DNA from: Amycolatopsis umgeniensis
GTDB lineage: Bacteria > Actinomycetota > Actinomycetes > Mycobacteriales > Pseudonocardiaceae
NCBI RefSeq assembly: GCF_014205155.1
Contig: NZ_JACHMX010000001.1
Coordinates: 2,666,001-2,730,000 of the forward strand
Direction: 5' to 3'
DNA: 64,000 bases
Shown here piece after piece: positions 8,466 through 18,620 of the stretch. Both the position numbers and the translations under genes were made by a program. Below the pieces are notes generated by a model that worked only from the letters and a program-made list of their open reading frames with translations, had not been told where the DNA came from and made no database searches. Positions within the stretch are counted from its first letter, which is position 1. Each line of letters begins with the position of its first letter.

Positions 8466-10235
8466 TCAGGGCAGGGCGTTCAGGAACGGCTCGTGAGCGT
8501 TCTGGAACTCCCAGCCGTAGTACCGGTCCCAGTTGATCGACCACGTCATCAGCCCGCGCAGCGCGGGCGAAGCACCGCCGCGCAACGTGTAAGACCCGCA
8601 GTCGGAGTTCTTCACCAGGCAGTTCAGCGCCGAATGCACCGCGGCGGGCGCGGTGTGCCCGTTGCCCGCGCTCACCGCGGCCGGGAGGCCGAACGCGATC
8701 TGGTCCTCACGCAGCCCCGGGAACCGGAAGCCGGTCGAGGACACCGTGAATCCCGCCTTGATCATGTCGGTCATCGCGATGTGGAAATCCGCGCCGCCCA
8801 TGAAGTGGTACTGGTTGTCCAGGCCCATCACCGGTCCGGAGTTGTAGTCCTGGACGTGCAGCACGGTCAGCGCGTCCCGCATCGCGTGGATGACCGGCAG
8901 GTAGGATCCCGTCCGGTTGTCCGCGCCGCCGAGCCCGCCGTAGTACTGGTACCCGGTCTGCACGAAGAACGTCTCCGGCGCCATCGTCAGCACGAATCCC
9001 GCACCGTACTTGGCTTTCAGTGTCTTCAGCGCCGAAATGAGATTGACGATCACCGGCGTGGTTGGGTTGCGGAAGTCGTTGTCGCCGGAGTTGAGGTACA
9101 GCGAGTGTCCCTCGAAGTCGATGTCGAGCCCGTTCAGACCGTAGCGGTCGATGATCGCGGAGACCGAACTGACGAAGGCGTCGCGCGCGGCGGTCGTGGT
9201 GAGCTGGACCTGGCCGTTCTGACCGCCGATGGAGATCAGGACCTTCTTGCCCTGCGCCTGCTTCGCGCGGATCGCGGCGATGAAGTCCGCGTCGCTTTCC
9301 ACGGTCGGGCAGTCCGCCACCGGGCAGCGCGTGAACCGGATGTCGCCCGACGTCACCGAAGTCGGCTCACCGAAGGCGAGGTTGACGATGTCCCAAGCCG
9401 CCGGGACGTCGGCCATCCGCGTGTAACCGGACCCGTTGGCGAAACTCGCGTGCAGGTAGCCGATCAGGGCGTGCTTCGGCAGGCCGGTGTCGACGCAACC
9501 GCCGGTCGTGGCGCCCGCCTCCGCGCTCTTCGGCGATTCACCCGCGCTGTTGTACGCGGCCACCGAATAGCTGTGTGAAGAACAGGCGGTCAGTCCCGGG
9601 ATCGTCGCCGCGGTCCCGGTCACCGTCGCGACCACGTTCCCGCCTTCGTACACGCGGTACCCCGTCACCGTGCCGGCCGAGGCTCCCCACGAGAGCGCGA
9701 TCGACGAGTTCGTCACCGTGCCCACGGCCGGATTCCCCGGTGCCGGAGGCGCTCCCGGCGTGCCGCCGCCCGGCCCGTCGAGGCTGATGTCGTCCGCGTA
9801 GAAGGTGCCCGAGCCGTACCAGCCGTGGACGTACACCTCCGCCGTCGTCTGTGTGGCCGAAGTCGTGAACGAAAGCGAAAGCTGCGTGTAGGAGGTCGCG
9901 GCGGTCCAGGTCGACGGCCCGCCCGTGACCCCGAGGTACACCGGGTTCCCGTTCACCCAGGCGGACACCGCGTAGGTCGTGTTCGGCTTGACGGACACCG
10001 TCTGTGCGCACTTGCCGGTCGTCGAGCCGGGCGTGACCGAAACGGCGTAACCGCCCGAACGGACCGGCGTGGACACGGCCGCGCCCGCCGCGCACGACCA
10101 GCCGGACGTCGAACCCGCTTCGAAGCCGGGGTTGAGGAGCAGGTTGGCCGCGTTCGCGATGCCTCCGCCCGTTGTCAGCCCGGCGAAGGTGAGCACCAAA
10201 ACGGCCAGAAAAGCCAGGGATCTGGAACGCCTCAT
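8466..10235 (-). CDS. secreted GH18 chitinase with carbohydrate-binding and FN3 domains
   Basis: This 589-residue enzyme has a signal peptide (1-29, ending GIANA) and a jelly-roll carbohydrate-binding domain of CBM4/9/16 style (about 30-155; 'NLLLNPGFEAGSTSGWSC' opening). A fibronectin type III domain follows (about 165-245; 'VTGYRVYEGG', 'SYSVAAYNSAGES'), then GH18 (about 250-589). The active-site strand is GLDIDFEG with Glu375 as acid; 'VLISIGGQNG' is the second conserved strand. The FN3-GH18 order resembles ChiC/ChiD-type chitinases of actinomycetes. The start ATG at 10235 has a DasR-like box 45 bp upstream. With the two forward genes it forms a three-chitinase island. Confidence 0.93.
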   Translation of the reverse strand: MRRSRSLAFLAVLVLTFAGLTTGGGIANAANLLLNPGFEAGSTSGWSCAAGAAVSTPVRSGGYAVSVTPGSTTGKCAQTVSVKPNTTYAVSAWVNGNPVYLGVTGGPSTWTAATSYTQLSLSFTTSATQTTAEVYVHGWYGSGTFYADDISLDGPGGGTPGAPPAPGNPAVGTVTNSSIALSWGASAGTVTGYRVYEGGNVVATVTGTAATIPGLTACSSHSYSVAAYNSAGESPKSAEAGATTGGCVDTGLPKHALIGYLHASFANGSGYTRMADVPAAWDIVNLAFGEPTSVTSGDIRFTRCPVADCPTVESDADFIAAIRAKQAQGKKVLISIGGQNGQVQLTTTAARDAFVSSVSAIIDRYGLNGLDIDFEGHSLYLNSGDNDFRNPTTPVIVNLISALKTLKAKYGAGFVLTMAPETFFVQTGYQYYGGLGGADNRTGSYLPVIHAMRDALTVLHVQDYNSGPVMGLDNQYHFMGGADFHIAMTDMIKAGFTVSSTGFRFPGLREDQIAFGLPAAVSAGNGHTAPAAVHSALNCLVKNSDCGSYTLRGGASPALRGLMTWSINWDRYYGWEFQNAHEPFLNALP

Positions 10236-10279
10236 CGCGATTCCTCCGTACGAAGGGCGGCCTGCCGCCGCGCTGGGCT

Positions 10280-10295
10280 AATTGTCTAGACCAAT
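10280..10295 (-). promoter_or_regulatory. DasR-responsive element-like box upstream of FN3 chitinase
   Basis: AATTGTCTAGACCAAT contains the exact TCTAGACC core and matches 13 of 16 positions of the DasR operator ACTGGTCTAGACCACT. It is 45 bp before the chitinase ATG on the minus strand, where a repressor would overlap the promoter. Confidence 0.6.
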
Positions 10296-10479
10296 CCATC
10301 GAAAGTCCATAGCCGGACGGCACCAGGGTCCAAAGGCCCGACTACTCCGGGCTCCTTTACCGGTGTGACGCGCGAACGCGCTCCGTAACGTCGGACGGGC
10401 CAAAGAGGGCTGGGGGCTTTCGGGAGGTGGGGATGATGGGAATGGACAGGTACACACCGAGAACGGCCCATCCGGCGTG

Positions 10480-11112
10480 ATGGCCGTGGCCGAAGCCGTG
10501 CGCCCCGTCTACGTGCCCCGGCCCGGAGAGCCGGACGGCGAAACGATCCGCGCGGCGATCAGCGGCGACCAGCGGGCTGTCGGGACCCTGCTGACGCTTC
10601 TCCGGCCGATCGTGTTCCGGTACTGCGCGGGCAGGCTGGGCGGAACGACACGTGGCATCTCCAACGCCGAGGACTGCGCGCAGGAGGTCCTGATGGCCGT
10701 CCTGGTCGCGCTACCGCGCTACAGCTACCAGGACAACAGCTTCCTGCCGTACGTCTTCGGGATCGCCTCGCACAAGGTGGCCGACGTCCGCCGGAACCTC
10801 GCCCGCGACCCGTCCGCGCCGGTCCCCGATCCGGAGCCCGAACAGGACGGCCCGTGGAACCCGACGTTCGAAGAGGTCGAGAAGGCGGATCGCGGCCGCA
10901 GATTGTCCCGGCTTTTCAAGGTCCTTTCGGCGAAGCAGCGAGACGTTCTGGTGCTGCGCGTGATCCTCGGATTCAGCGCCGAGGAGACCGCCGTCGCACT
11001 GGGCATGGCGAGCGCGGGCGCTGTCCGCGTCACCCAGCACCGGGCGCTCAACGAACTGCGCCGGGTGCTGCGCGACGACCCCGGGTTCGCCGACGGGCTC
11101 ACGATCTTCTAG
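10480..11112 (+). CDS. RNA polymerase sigma-70 family factor (SigD-like)
   Basis: This 210-residue sigma factor has region 2 at about residues 20-90 ('AEDCAQEVLMAVLVALPRY', 'FLPYVFGIASHKVADVRR'), an acidic linker, and region 4 ('LSAKQRDVLVLRVILGFSAEETAVALG', split: LSAKQRDVLVLRVILG then FSAEETAVALG). The order and text resemble the SigD group known from mycobacteria. No anti-sigma gene follows. ATG 10480 is used; the GTG at 10477 just before it is equally possible and neither has a clear ribosome site. It converges on the response regulator with overlapping stops, so the two units could interfere through read-through transcription. Confidence 0.88.
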   Translation: MAVAEAVRPVYVPRPGEPDGETIRAAISGDQRAVGTLLTLLRPIVFRYCAGRLGGTTRGISNAEDCAQEVLMAVLVALPRYSYQDNSFLPYVFGIASHKVADVRRNLARDPSAPVPDPEPEQDGPWNPTFEEVEKADRGRRLSRLFKVLSAKQRDVLVLRVILGFSAEETAVALGMASAGAVRVTQHRALNELRRVLRDDPGFADGLTIF

Positions 11113-11756
11113 GAAGTGGGCTTGCGGCGTTGGGTGGCGTAGACGGCGGCGGCGGTGCGGCGTTCGAAGCCCAGTTTGTGCAGCAGGGAGGACACGTAGT
11201 TTTTGACCGTCTTCTCCGCCAGGTAGAGCTTTTCCGCGATCTGGCGGTTGGTCAGCCCGTCGGCGATGTGGTCGAGCACCCGCCGCTCCTGCGGGCTCAG
11301 CTGTTCGTATCGCGGGTCCGGGAGGTCGCTCTCGCCGCGCAGGCGGTTCATCACCGAAGCCGTCAGCGTGCTGTCCAGGAGCGATCCGCCCCCGGCGACC
11401 GTGCGGACGGCCTTGACGAGCGCGCCACCGGAGACCTGCTTGAGCATGTACCCGGCCGCGCCGGCCATGATCGCGCCGAACAGCGCGTCGTCGTCCGAAT
11501 AGGACGTCAGCATCAGGCACGCGGGCGGCGGATCGACGGAAGCCCGGATCTCCCGGCAGACGCTGACCCCCTCACCGTCCGGCAGCCGGACGTCGAGCAC
11601 CGCGACCTGCGGTTTGACCGCGGGGATCCGCACGAAGGCCTCGGCGGCCGTGGACGCCTCGCCGACCACCTTCAGATCGTCCTCGGCCTCGAAAACGGTC
11701 TTCAACCCGGTGCGGACGAGTTCGTGATCGTCCAGCAGGAACACCGAAATCGTCAT
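11109..11756 (-). CDS. NarL/LuxR-family response regulator, DevR-like
   Basis: This 215-residue protein has a receiver domain (residues 1-120; phosphoacceptor Asp55 in VAVLDVRLPDG, Lys in 'GYMLKQVSG') and a LuxR-type helix-turn-helix ('LSPQERRVLDHIADGLTNRQIAEKL', read as LSPQERRVLDHIAD plus GLTNRQIAEKL). Wording is close to the DevR/DosR group, which controls dormancy and hypoxia genes in mycobacteria. The ATG at 11756 overlaps the stop of the upstream histidine kinase by four bases (ATGA-type junction), so the pair is translationally coupled. Confidence 0.9.
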   Translation of the reverse strand: MTISVFLLDDHELVRTGLKTVFEAEDDLKVVGEASTAAEAFVRIPAVKPQVAVLDVRLPDGEGVSVCREIRASVDPPPACLMLTSYSDDDALFGAIMAGAAGYMLKQVSGGALVKAVRTVAGGGSLLDSTLTASVMNRLRGESDLPDPRYEQLSPQERRVLDHIADGLTNRQIAEKLYLAEKTVKNYVSSLLHKLGFERRTAAAVYATQRRKPTS

Positions 11757-13300
11757 CCCACACTCCCCTGTCGGGCCGGCAGTTCCACCGACCAGTCGAG
11801 CCTCGTCCCGCCTTCCGGCCTCGCTTCGACGCTGAACGACCCGCTCCAGCGGGCCGCGCGTTCGGCGAGGTTCGCCACGCCGCTGCGATGACCGGGTTCG
11901 ACGGGCATGCCGACGCCGTCGTCCACCACCGAAAGTTTCAGCCACCGCCCGTCTCGGTCGACCGAGACGTCGACGGACACCGTCGTCGCCGCCGCGTGCC
12001 TGACCACATTGGACAGTGCTTCGCGCAGGGTCGCGATGAGATCCGAGCGGACCGTGTCCGGCACGGTCGAGTCCAGCGGACCGTCGAAGCCGACCCGGGG
12101 TTCGGCCGCGCAGCCCGCGTCGAGCGCGACACGCAGCAACTCCGACCGGAGGCTGCCCTGCGCCTCCGCCGGTTCCTGCAACGAAAAGATGCTGTTGCGG
12201 ATCTCGCGGATCGTGCGGTCGATCTCGTGCGCGAAACCGGTCACGCGGTCGGCGACGGCGGGCTCGGCCGAGAGTTTGCCGAGCCCCTCGAGGCCGAGCC
12301 CGATCGCGAACAGTCGCTGGATCACCAGATCGTGCAAGTCGCGGGCGATCCGGTCACGGTCCTCGAAGACGGCGAGCCGTTGCCTGTCCTGTTGCGCGCG
12401 GGCGAATTCGACCGCGAGCGCGGCGTGCGCGGCGAAGGTCTCGGCGAGCTGGACGTCGTAAGCGGAGAACGGGGTCTTGTCGCGGAATTTCGCCACCAGC
12501 AGCACGCCGAGTTTCTCGTCGCCGACGATCAGCGGGACGGCCACCGTGGAATCGAGGTCCTTGATCGCCGCGGGCATCACGGCACCGCGCTCCCCCTGGT
12601 ATTCGACCACCTTTTCGCCGTAGTCCCGGACCACGACGGGTTTGCCGGTGGTGAAGGCCATCCCGGTCGCGGTTCCCTCGGTCGGCACGGCGATCCCGGC
12701 GAGCCGGTCCGCGTCCGGCCCCGGCGGCTCGACGATCTCGAAGACCAGGTGGCCGTCGCCGCGGGGACGGGCCACCGCGCCCGTCGTACCGCCTGCCACG
12801 ACACGGGCGCGTTCGGCGATCAGGCGCAGGGTCGCCGTCAGATCCTGGTCGGTCAGGAGCGCGCCGGTGACGTGATAGGAGGCTTCGAGCCAGCGTTCGC
12901 GCCGCTGCACCTGGTCGAACAGCGCGGCGTTCTCGATCACCACACCGGCCGCCGCGGTCAGCGCGACGAGCAGGTCTTCCTCGGCTTCGGTGAACTCTTC
13001 ACCGTCCGGCTTGTGGGCGAGGTACAGCATCCCGAAGATGCGCCCGCGCACGCGGATGGGCATCACGCGGGACTCGTCCTCGGACGGCGGTGTGCGCCAC
13101 GCGTCGCCGAAGCGGATGAATTCGTCCGAATCGAGCACGCTCAGCGCCCCGAACGGCGCACCGGTCAGCTCGCAGGCGGATTCGACCATCCGCCGCAGGA
13201 CGTCGGAGAGGCTGAGATCGTGGGCGATCCCGGCCACCGCGTCCAGGATCCTGGGCGCCTTGGCGTCACCCGCCGCACTCACCCGCCGCACTGGCGTCAC
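11753..13300 (-). CDS. GAF-domain sensor histidine kinase, DevS-like
   Basis: This 515-residue soluble kinase has a first GAF domain (about 38-115), a second GAF (about 137-292), a HisKA_3 dimerisation helix with the phospho-His at residue 323 (RDLHDLVIQRLFAIG) and a HATPase_c domain (about 415-510; 'DDGVGMPVE'). It partners the DevR-like regulator that overlaps its stop. In mycobacterial DosS the first GAF binds haem through a His in 'HPPMHSFLGVPI'. Here that GAF jumps from 'DEFIRFGDAW' to 'MPIRVRGRIFGMLYLA' and lacks about 50 residues including that His, so haem sensing in the classical way is unlikely. GTG 13300 is the first start in frame; its ribosome site is weak. Confidence 0.88.
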   Translation of the reverse strand: MTPVRRVSAAGDAKAPRILDAVAGIAHDLSLSDVLRRMVESACELTGAPFGALSVLDSDEFIRFGDAWRTPPSEDESRVMPIRVRGRIFGMLYLAHKPDGEEFTEAEEDLLVALTAAAGVVIENAALFDQVQRRERWLEASYHVTGALLTDQDLTATLRLIAERARVVAGGTTGAVARPRGDGHLVFEIVEPPGPDADRLAGIAVPTEGTATGMAFTTGKPVVVRDYGEKVVEYQGERGAVMPAAIKDLDSTVAVPLIVGDEKLGVLLVAKFRDKTPFSAYDVQLAETFAAHAALAVEFARAQQDRQRLAVFEDRDRIARDLHDLVIQRLFAIGLGLEGLGKLSAEPAVADRVTGFAHEIDRTIREIRNSIFSLQEPAEAQGSLRSELLRVALDAGCAAEPRVGFDGPLDSTVPDTVRSDLIATLREALSNVVRHAAATTVSVDVSVDRDGRWLKLSVVDDGVGMPVEPGHRSGVANLAERAARWSGSFSVEARPEGGTRLDWSVELPARQGSVG

Positions 13301-13330
13301 CGTCCCGGAGTAACTCCCCGGGCAGTGGGG

Positions 13331-13846
13331 TCAGGAATGACAAACGCGCCCGGATCGCTCATCTGGTGCGTCGATCACGGACAGTGCTTCGTTACTGCAC
13401 ACGGCGAGGATCCTTCGTCCGGTCACCGACTCGATCGGGATCCGGAGGTAACGGGAGTCCGTTCGCCCAGTCCAGCAGCCCAGCGGCAGGGCCGCGAGCT
13501 CGGCGATCACGATCGGGTCACGCACCTCGGAGGCGCGGCCGAGGACGGTGACGTACCAACCGGTTCCCAGATCCGCGGCGAACTCGTCGACGGCGAACGC
13601 CACCACGCTGTCGAGCACTCCGGCGAACAGCGCGCTCTGTGACGGCGTCCGGACCACGATCGCGCCGTGGTGCAGCGCGAACCGCGACGGCTGGATCGCC
13701 GGCAGGGCCCGGGAGGTGAACACCACCCGGCCCAGCCCGGAACCCGCGAGCAGCGCCAGGCACTGCTCGCGGTCGAGCATCTCGAGACCCAAGGAGTCAG
13801 ACATCGGCATCCCCGCGTTCTCGTCGTGTACTTCGTCGAGATCCAC
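13331..13846 (-). CDS. pyridoxamine 5'-phosphate oxidase-family FMN-binding protein
   Basis: This 171-residue split-barrel flavoprotein-like protein has the features 'LDREQCLALLAGSGLGRVVF' near residue 23 and 'GAIVVRTPSQSALFAG' that are typical of the short PPOX-like proteins common in actinomycetes. Such proteins bind FMN, F420 or haem, and the cofactor here is not decided by sequence. The GTG start at 13846 is well supported by GGGGAGGGACC. It lies 30 bp downstream of the DevS-like kinase start, in the same direction but transcribed first, so PPOX, kinase and regulator could form one operon. DevR regulons often include such proteins. Confidence 0.8.
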   Translation of the reverse strand: MDLDEVHDENAGMPMSDSLGLEMLDREQCLALLAGSGLGRVVFTSRALPAIQPSRFALHHGAIVVRTPSQSALFAGVLDSVVAFAVDEFAADLGTGWYVTVLGRASEVRDPIVIAELAALPLGCWTGRTDSRYLRIPIESVTGRRILAVCSNEALSVIDAPDERSGRVCHS

Positions 13847-13910
13847 GGTCCCTCCCCGACCGACTCGCCGGTAGGGCCGATGGACCCGGCCCCTGCGGGG
13901 GATGCCGGGC

Positions 13911-14342
13911 TTACGCCTTGGGCGACAGCAGGACCACGGGGATCTCCCGCTCGGTCTTGGTCTGGTACTGCGCGTAGTTCTTGTAGTCCGCGGTGATCTT
14001 CGGCCACAGCCGGGCGCGCAGTTCGGTGTCGGCGATGCTCGCGACCATCGGCCGTGCGGTCTCGCCCTTCAGGGTGACCTGGACGTCGGGGTTGTCGCGG
14101 AGGTTGAGGAACCAGGCCGGGTGCTGGTCGTCGCCACCGCGGGACGCGACGATGACGTACGCGTCGCCCTCGCGCAGCGGCGAGGTCAGCAGGACGGTTC
14201 GCGGCTGGCCGGATTTGCGGCCGATGGTGGTCAGTTCCAGGACGGTCATCCCGGCGACCTGCCAGCCGGCGCGGCCGCCGCTGACCTTCTGGATGACGCG
14301 ATGGACGGCGTTCATGGTCTTCAAGGCGAAATCACTGGGCAT
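13911..14342 (-). CDS. deazaflavin (F420)-dependent nitroreductase-family protein
   Basis: This 143-residue Ddn-like split barrel shows the family hallmarks 'LELTTIGRKSGQPRTVLL', 'YVIVASRGGDDQHPAWFLNL' and 'NPDVQVTLKGE'. In Mycobacterium, Ddn-type proteins use reduced F420 to reduce quinones or nitro compounds. Length is typical. It sits 10 bp downstream of the TetR gene on the same strand, so the two may be co-transcribed and derepressed together. Confidence 0.88.
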   Translation of the reverse strand: MPSDFALKTMNAVHRVIQKVSGGRAGWQVAGMTVLELTTIGRKSGQPRTVLLTSPLREGDAYVIVASRGGDDQHPAWFLNLRDNPDVQVTLKGETARPMVASIADTELRARLWPKITADYKNYAQYQTKTEREIPVVLLSPKA

Positions 14343-14352
14343 GCGGAGAAGG

Positions 14353-15135
14353 CTACTCCGCTTTCATCGCGACTTCGATTCCGTCCAGGAGAACGGTCAG
14401 CGACAGCTCGAAAGCCTCCCTCGCCTCCTGCTCCAGGTAGGAAACCGTCTCGTCCTCCATCCGGAACGCGTGCTCACCCTCCAACCAGGTCAGCGTCGGG
14501 AAACGTTCGCCGAAGTCCGGCGAGACCTCCTTCAGGTGCGCGGACCGCGAGTACCACCACTCGTCATCAGACTGGCCTGTCGCCTTCTCGGCCAGCCTCG
14601 ACTCCGAAGCCGTCCTCGCCGGCTCTCGCACACACGAGTACAGCGCGCTGATCAGCCGCCTCAGCACCACCGGGGGCAGTCCGGTGCGGCGCAGGATCTT
14701 CACGAGCGCCTCCAGTACGACGTATTCGTTCGGCCCCAGCACCGGCCGCGCCTGCGAGACCTGCAGAACCCAGGGATGCCGCAGATAGAAGCTCCAGAGA
14801 TCCTCGGCCCAGCGCGTGGCGTCGTCCCGCCAGCCGTCCCCGTCGTAGGCGGCCGAGAGTTCGGCGAGCGCCTCGTCGTACATGAGATCGAGCAGTTCGC
14901 TCTTGCTCGGGACATAGGTGTAGAGCGCCATGGCCGTGCGGCCGAGCTTGTCGCCGACGGCGCGCATCGAAAGGCCCGCCATGCCCTCGGCGTCCGCGAT
15001 CGCGATGGCCGTTTCGACGATCAGGGCCACCGAAAGTCCCGGCTTGGGGCCAGGGCGCTCGACATCCGGCGACTCGGTCCGCCACAGCAGGACCATCGAC
15101 CGCCGAGGATCTCCCTGAGCCGCGAAGACGACCAC
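14353..15135 (-). CDS. TetR family regulator with TetR_C_1-type ligand domain
   Basis: This 260-residue repressor has an N-terminal HTH ('ETAIAIADAEGMAGLSMRAV', 'GDKLGRTAMALYTYVPSK', 'SELLDLMYDEAL'). The long C-terminal domain, starting around residue 120, resembles the tetracycline-repressor class C1 often paired with drug exporters. GTG at 15135 is chosen because AAGGAG lies seven bases upstream; longer open frames upstream lack this. It is divergent from a UvrA-like drug-resistance ATPase, and the 77-bp gap contains two copies of a 15-bp palindrome, a typical self- and neighbour-regulating arrangement. Confidence 0.9.
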   Translation of the reverse strand: MVVFAAQGDPRRSMVLLWRTESPDVERPGPKPGLSVALIVETAIAIADAEGMAGLSMRAVGDKLGRTAMALYTYVPSKSELLDLMYDEALAELSAAYDGDGWRDDATRWAEDLWSFYLRHPWVLQVSQARPVLGPNEYVVLEALVKILRRTGLPPVVLRRLISALYSCVREPARTASESRLAEKATGQSDDEWWYSRSAHLKEVSPDFGERFPTLTWLEGEHAFRMEDETVSYLEQEAREAFELSLTVLLDGIEVAMKAE

Positions 15136-15143
15136 TTGCCACT

Positions 15144-15191
15144 CCTTACAGCATAAAGTAACCTCTGCTACCCTCACTTTACAGGCTAAAG
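15144..15191. promoter_or_regulatory. two-copy palindromic operator between TetR and UvrA-like genes
   Basis: CTTTACAGGCTAAAG at 15177-15191 is a 5-5-5 palindrome with perfect arms. CCTTACAGCATAAAG at 15144-15158 is a near copy in the same orientation, 33 bp away (about three helical turns). The first overlaps the TetR ribosome site region and the second lies just before the UvrA-like gene, so one repressor could shut both. Confidence 0.7.
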
Positions 15192-15212
15192 AGTTCCAAC
15201 CAGGGGAGAGCC

Positions 15213-17474
<2,262 letters not shown>

Positions 17475-17544
17475 CGCGCCCGGCGTCCACAGGCGACACT
17501 TCCGCTCCTTTGGCACCGGCGCGGCCTGGTGGTTCGGTGGTGTC

Positions 17545-17591
17545 GCGAAAGCCACTTTCGCAACCTTGAAGGTTGCGAAAGTGGCTTTCGC
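17545..17591. terminator. long palindromic hairpin between convergent genes
   Basis: An almost uninterrupted 23-bp stem GCGAAAGCCACTTTCGCAAC.../complement closes on a loop of one or two bases. Each arm is itself partly palindromic (GCGAAAG...CTTTCGC). It lies between convergent genes ending at 17474 and 17624 and probably serves as a bidirectional terminator. Confidence 0.7.
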
Positions 17592-17623
17592 AACACCCCA
17601 AACATCCTGTGTGGACAGTCGAG

Positions 17624-18484
17624 TCACAGCACCCGGGAGCGCCCACGAACCGCTTCACGAGCAGCGACCGCACCGACAAGCCCCAGCACCCCCAGTGCGA
17701 GTACCGAAGTCACCGTCTCGACTGGCGAAGCCGCCAGCGGCGAAACCCCGGTCACCGATTCGAGCCCCACCACCGCGGTCAGCACGGCGTAAGCACCGAT
17801 CGCCACCCATACCAGCCGCACGCGCCGCCGTTCCGTCCAGTCCGCGAACCGCAGCAGCCAGGCGAGTCCTGGCACGATGAGGATCGCGTGCATCGCCACC
17901 GCGTGCAGCGGCTTCAGCGCGCCGGCGGTGGTGTACGCGACCTGAGGGTTCCCGCTCCGCGCCTCGACGACGCCGCTCGCGATCATGGCCGCCCCCGCGC
18001 CGAGCGCCACCAGCAGCGCGACGAGTCCGAACCGCACCGCGAGCCGCATGCTCGGCGTCGTCTCCCCTTCGCCGCGCATCGCCGCGGCCGTGAACGAGAC
18101 CGCCGTCAGGATGATGACGCCGCCGCCCGCCGCGAGCGTCGTCGACACCGCGTTGTCGAAGCCTGTCTCGAAGTTGAAATGCGACGGCACCCCGCGCCAG
18201 GCCTGCATGCTCACCAGCACCGTCTCGACGACGCTCGCCGCGATGAAGACGCCGAGCAGCACGTTCCGCACACGCGGCCGCACCGCCACGTACGACGTCG
18301 CCCAAGCGACTGTCGCCAGCGTCAGCCCGAACGACAAGCCGAAGGTTACCGCCTTCCGCATCGACAGCGGTCCGGTCCACGAACCGCCGGACGCGATCAG
18401 CACGACAGCGTGCACGACACCGCTCAGGAACAAGAGCGTCCCGGTCAGGTAAGCGACGCGCTCGATCCGCCGTAACTCCTTCAT
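17624..18484 (-). CDS. polytopic membrane protein of unknown function
   Basis: This 286-residue protein has about seven to eight hydrophobic segments (for example [20 protein letters not shown], '[16 protein letters not shown]', '[18 protein letters not shown]', '[15 protein letters not shown]'). I do not recognise a family. Conserved-looking His and Trp residues near membrane ends ('SGVVHAV', '[16 protein letters not shown]') could bind haem or metal, but that is speculation. ATG at 18484 starts MKELRR; upstream in-frame starts would extend a non-hydrophobic region with poor codon character. It is divergent from the metallophosphoesterase gene. Confidence 0.6.
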   Translation of the reverse strand: MKELRRIERVAYLTGTLLFLSGVVHAVVLIASGGSWTGPLSMRKAVTFGLSFGLTLATVAWATSYVAVRPRVRNVLLGVFIAASVVETVLVSMQAWRGVPSHFNFETGFDNAVSTTLAAGGGVIILTAVSFTAAAMRGEGETTPSMRLAVRFGLVALLVALGAGAAMIASGVVEARSGNPQVAYTTAGALKPLHAVAMHAILIVPGLAWLLRFADWTERRRVRLVWVAIGAYAVLTAVVGLESVTGVSPLAASPVETVTSVLALGVLGLVGAVAAREAVRGRSRVL

Positions 18485-18620
18485 GTCGAGAGTGTCTTCC
18501 GGGACGCCGTGAAAAGCGTCGGCCGTGAAGCGACATCTCGCGTACGTCCGTTTACGTACCTGAGAGCCCCTCAGCGAGGACCGCGGTAGAGACCGATGGT
18601 CTGTTAGTCTGGCCGACATC

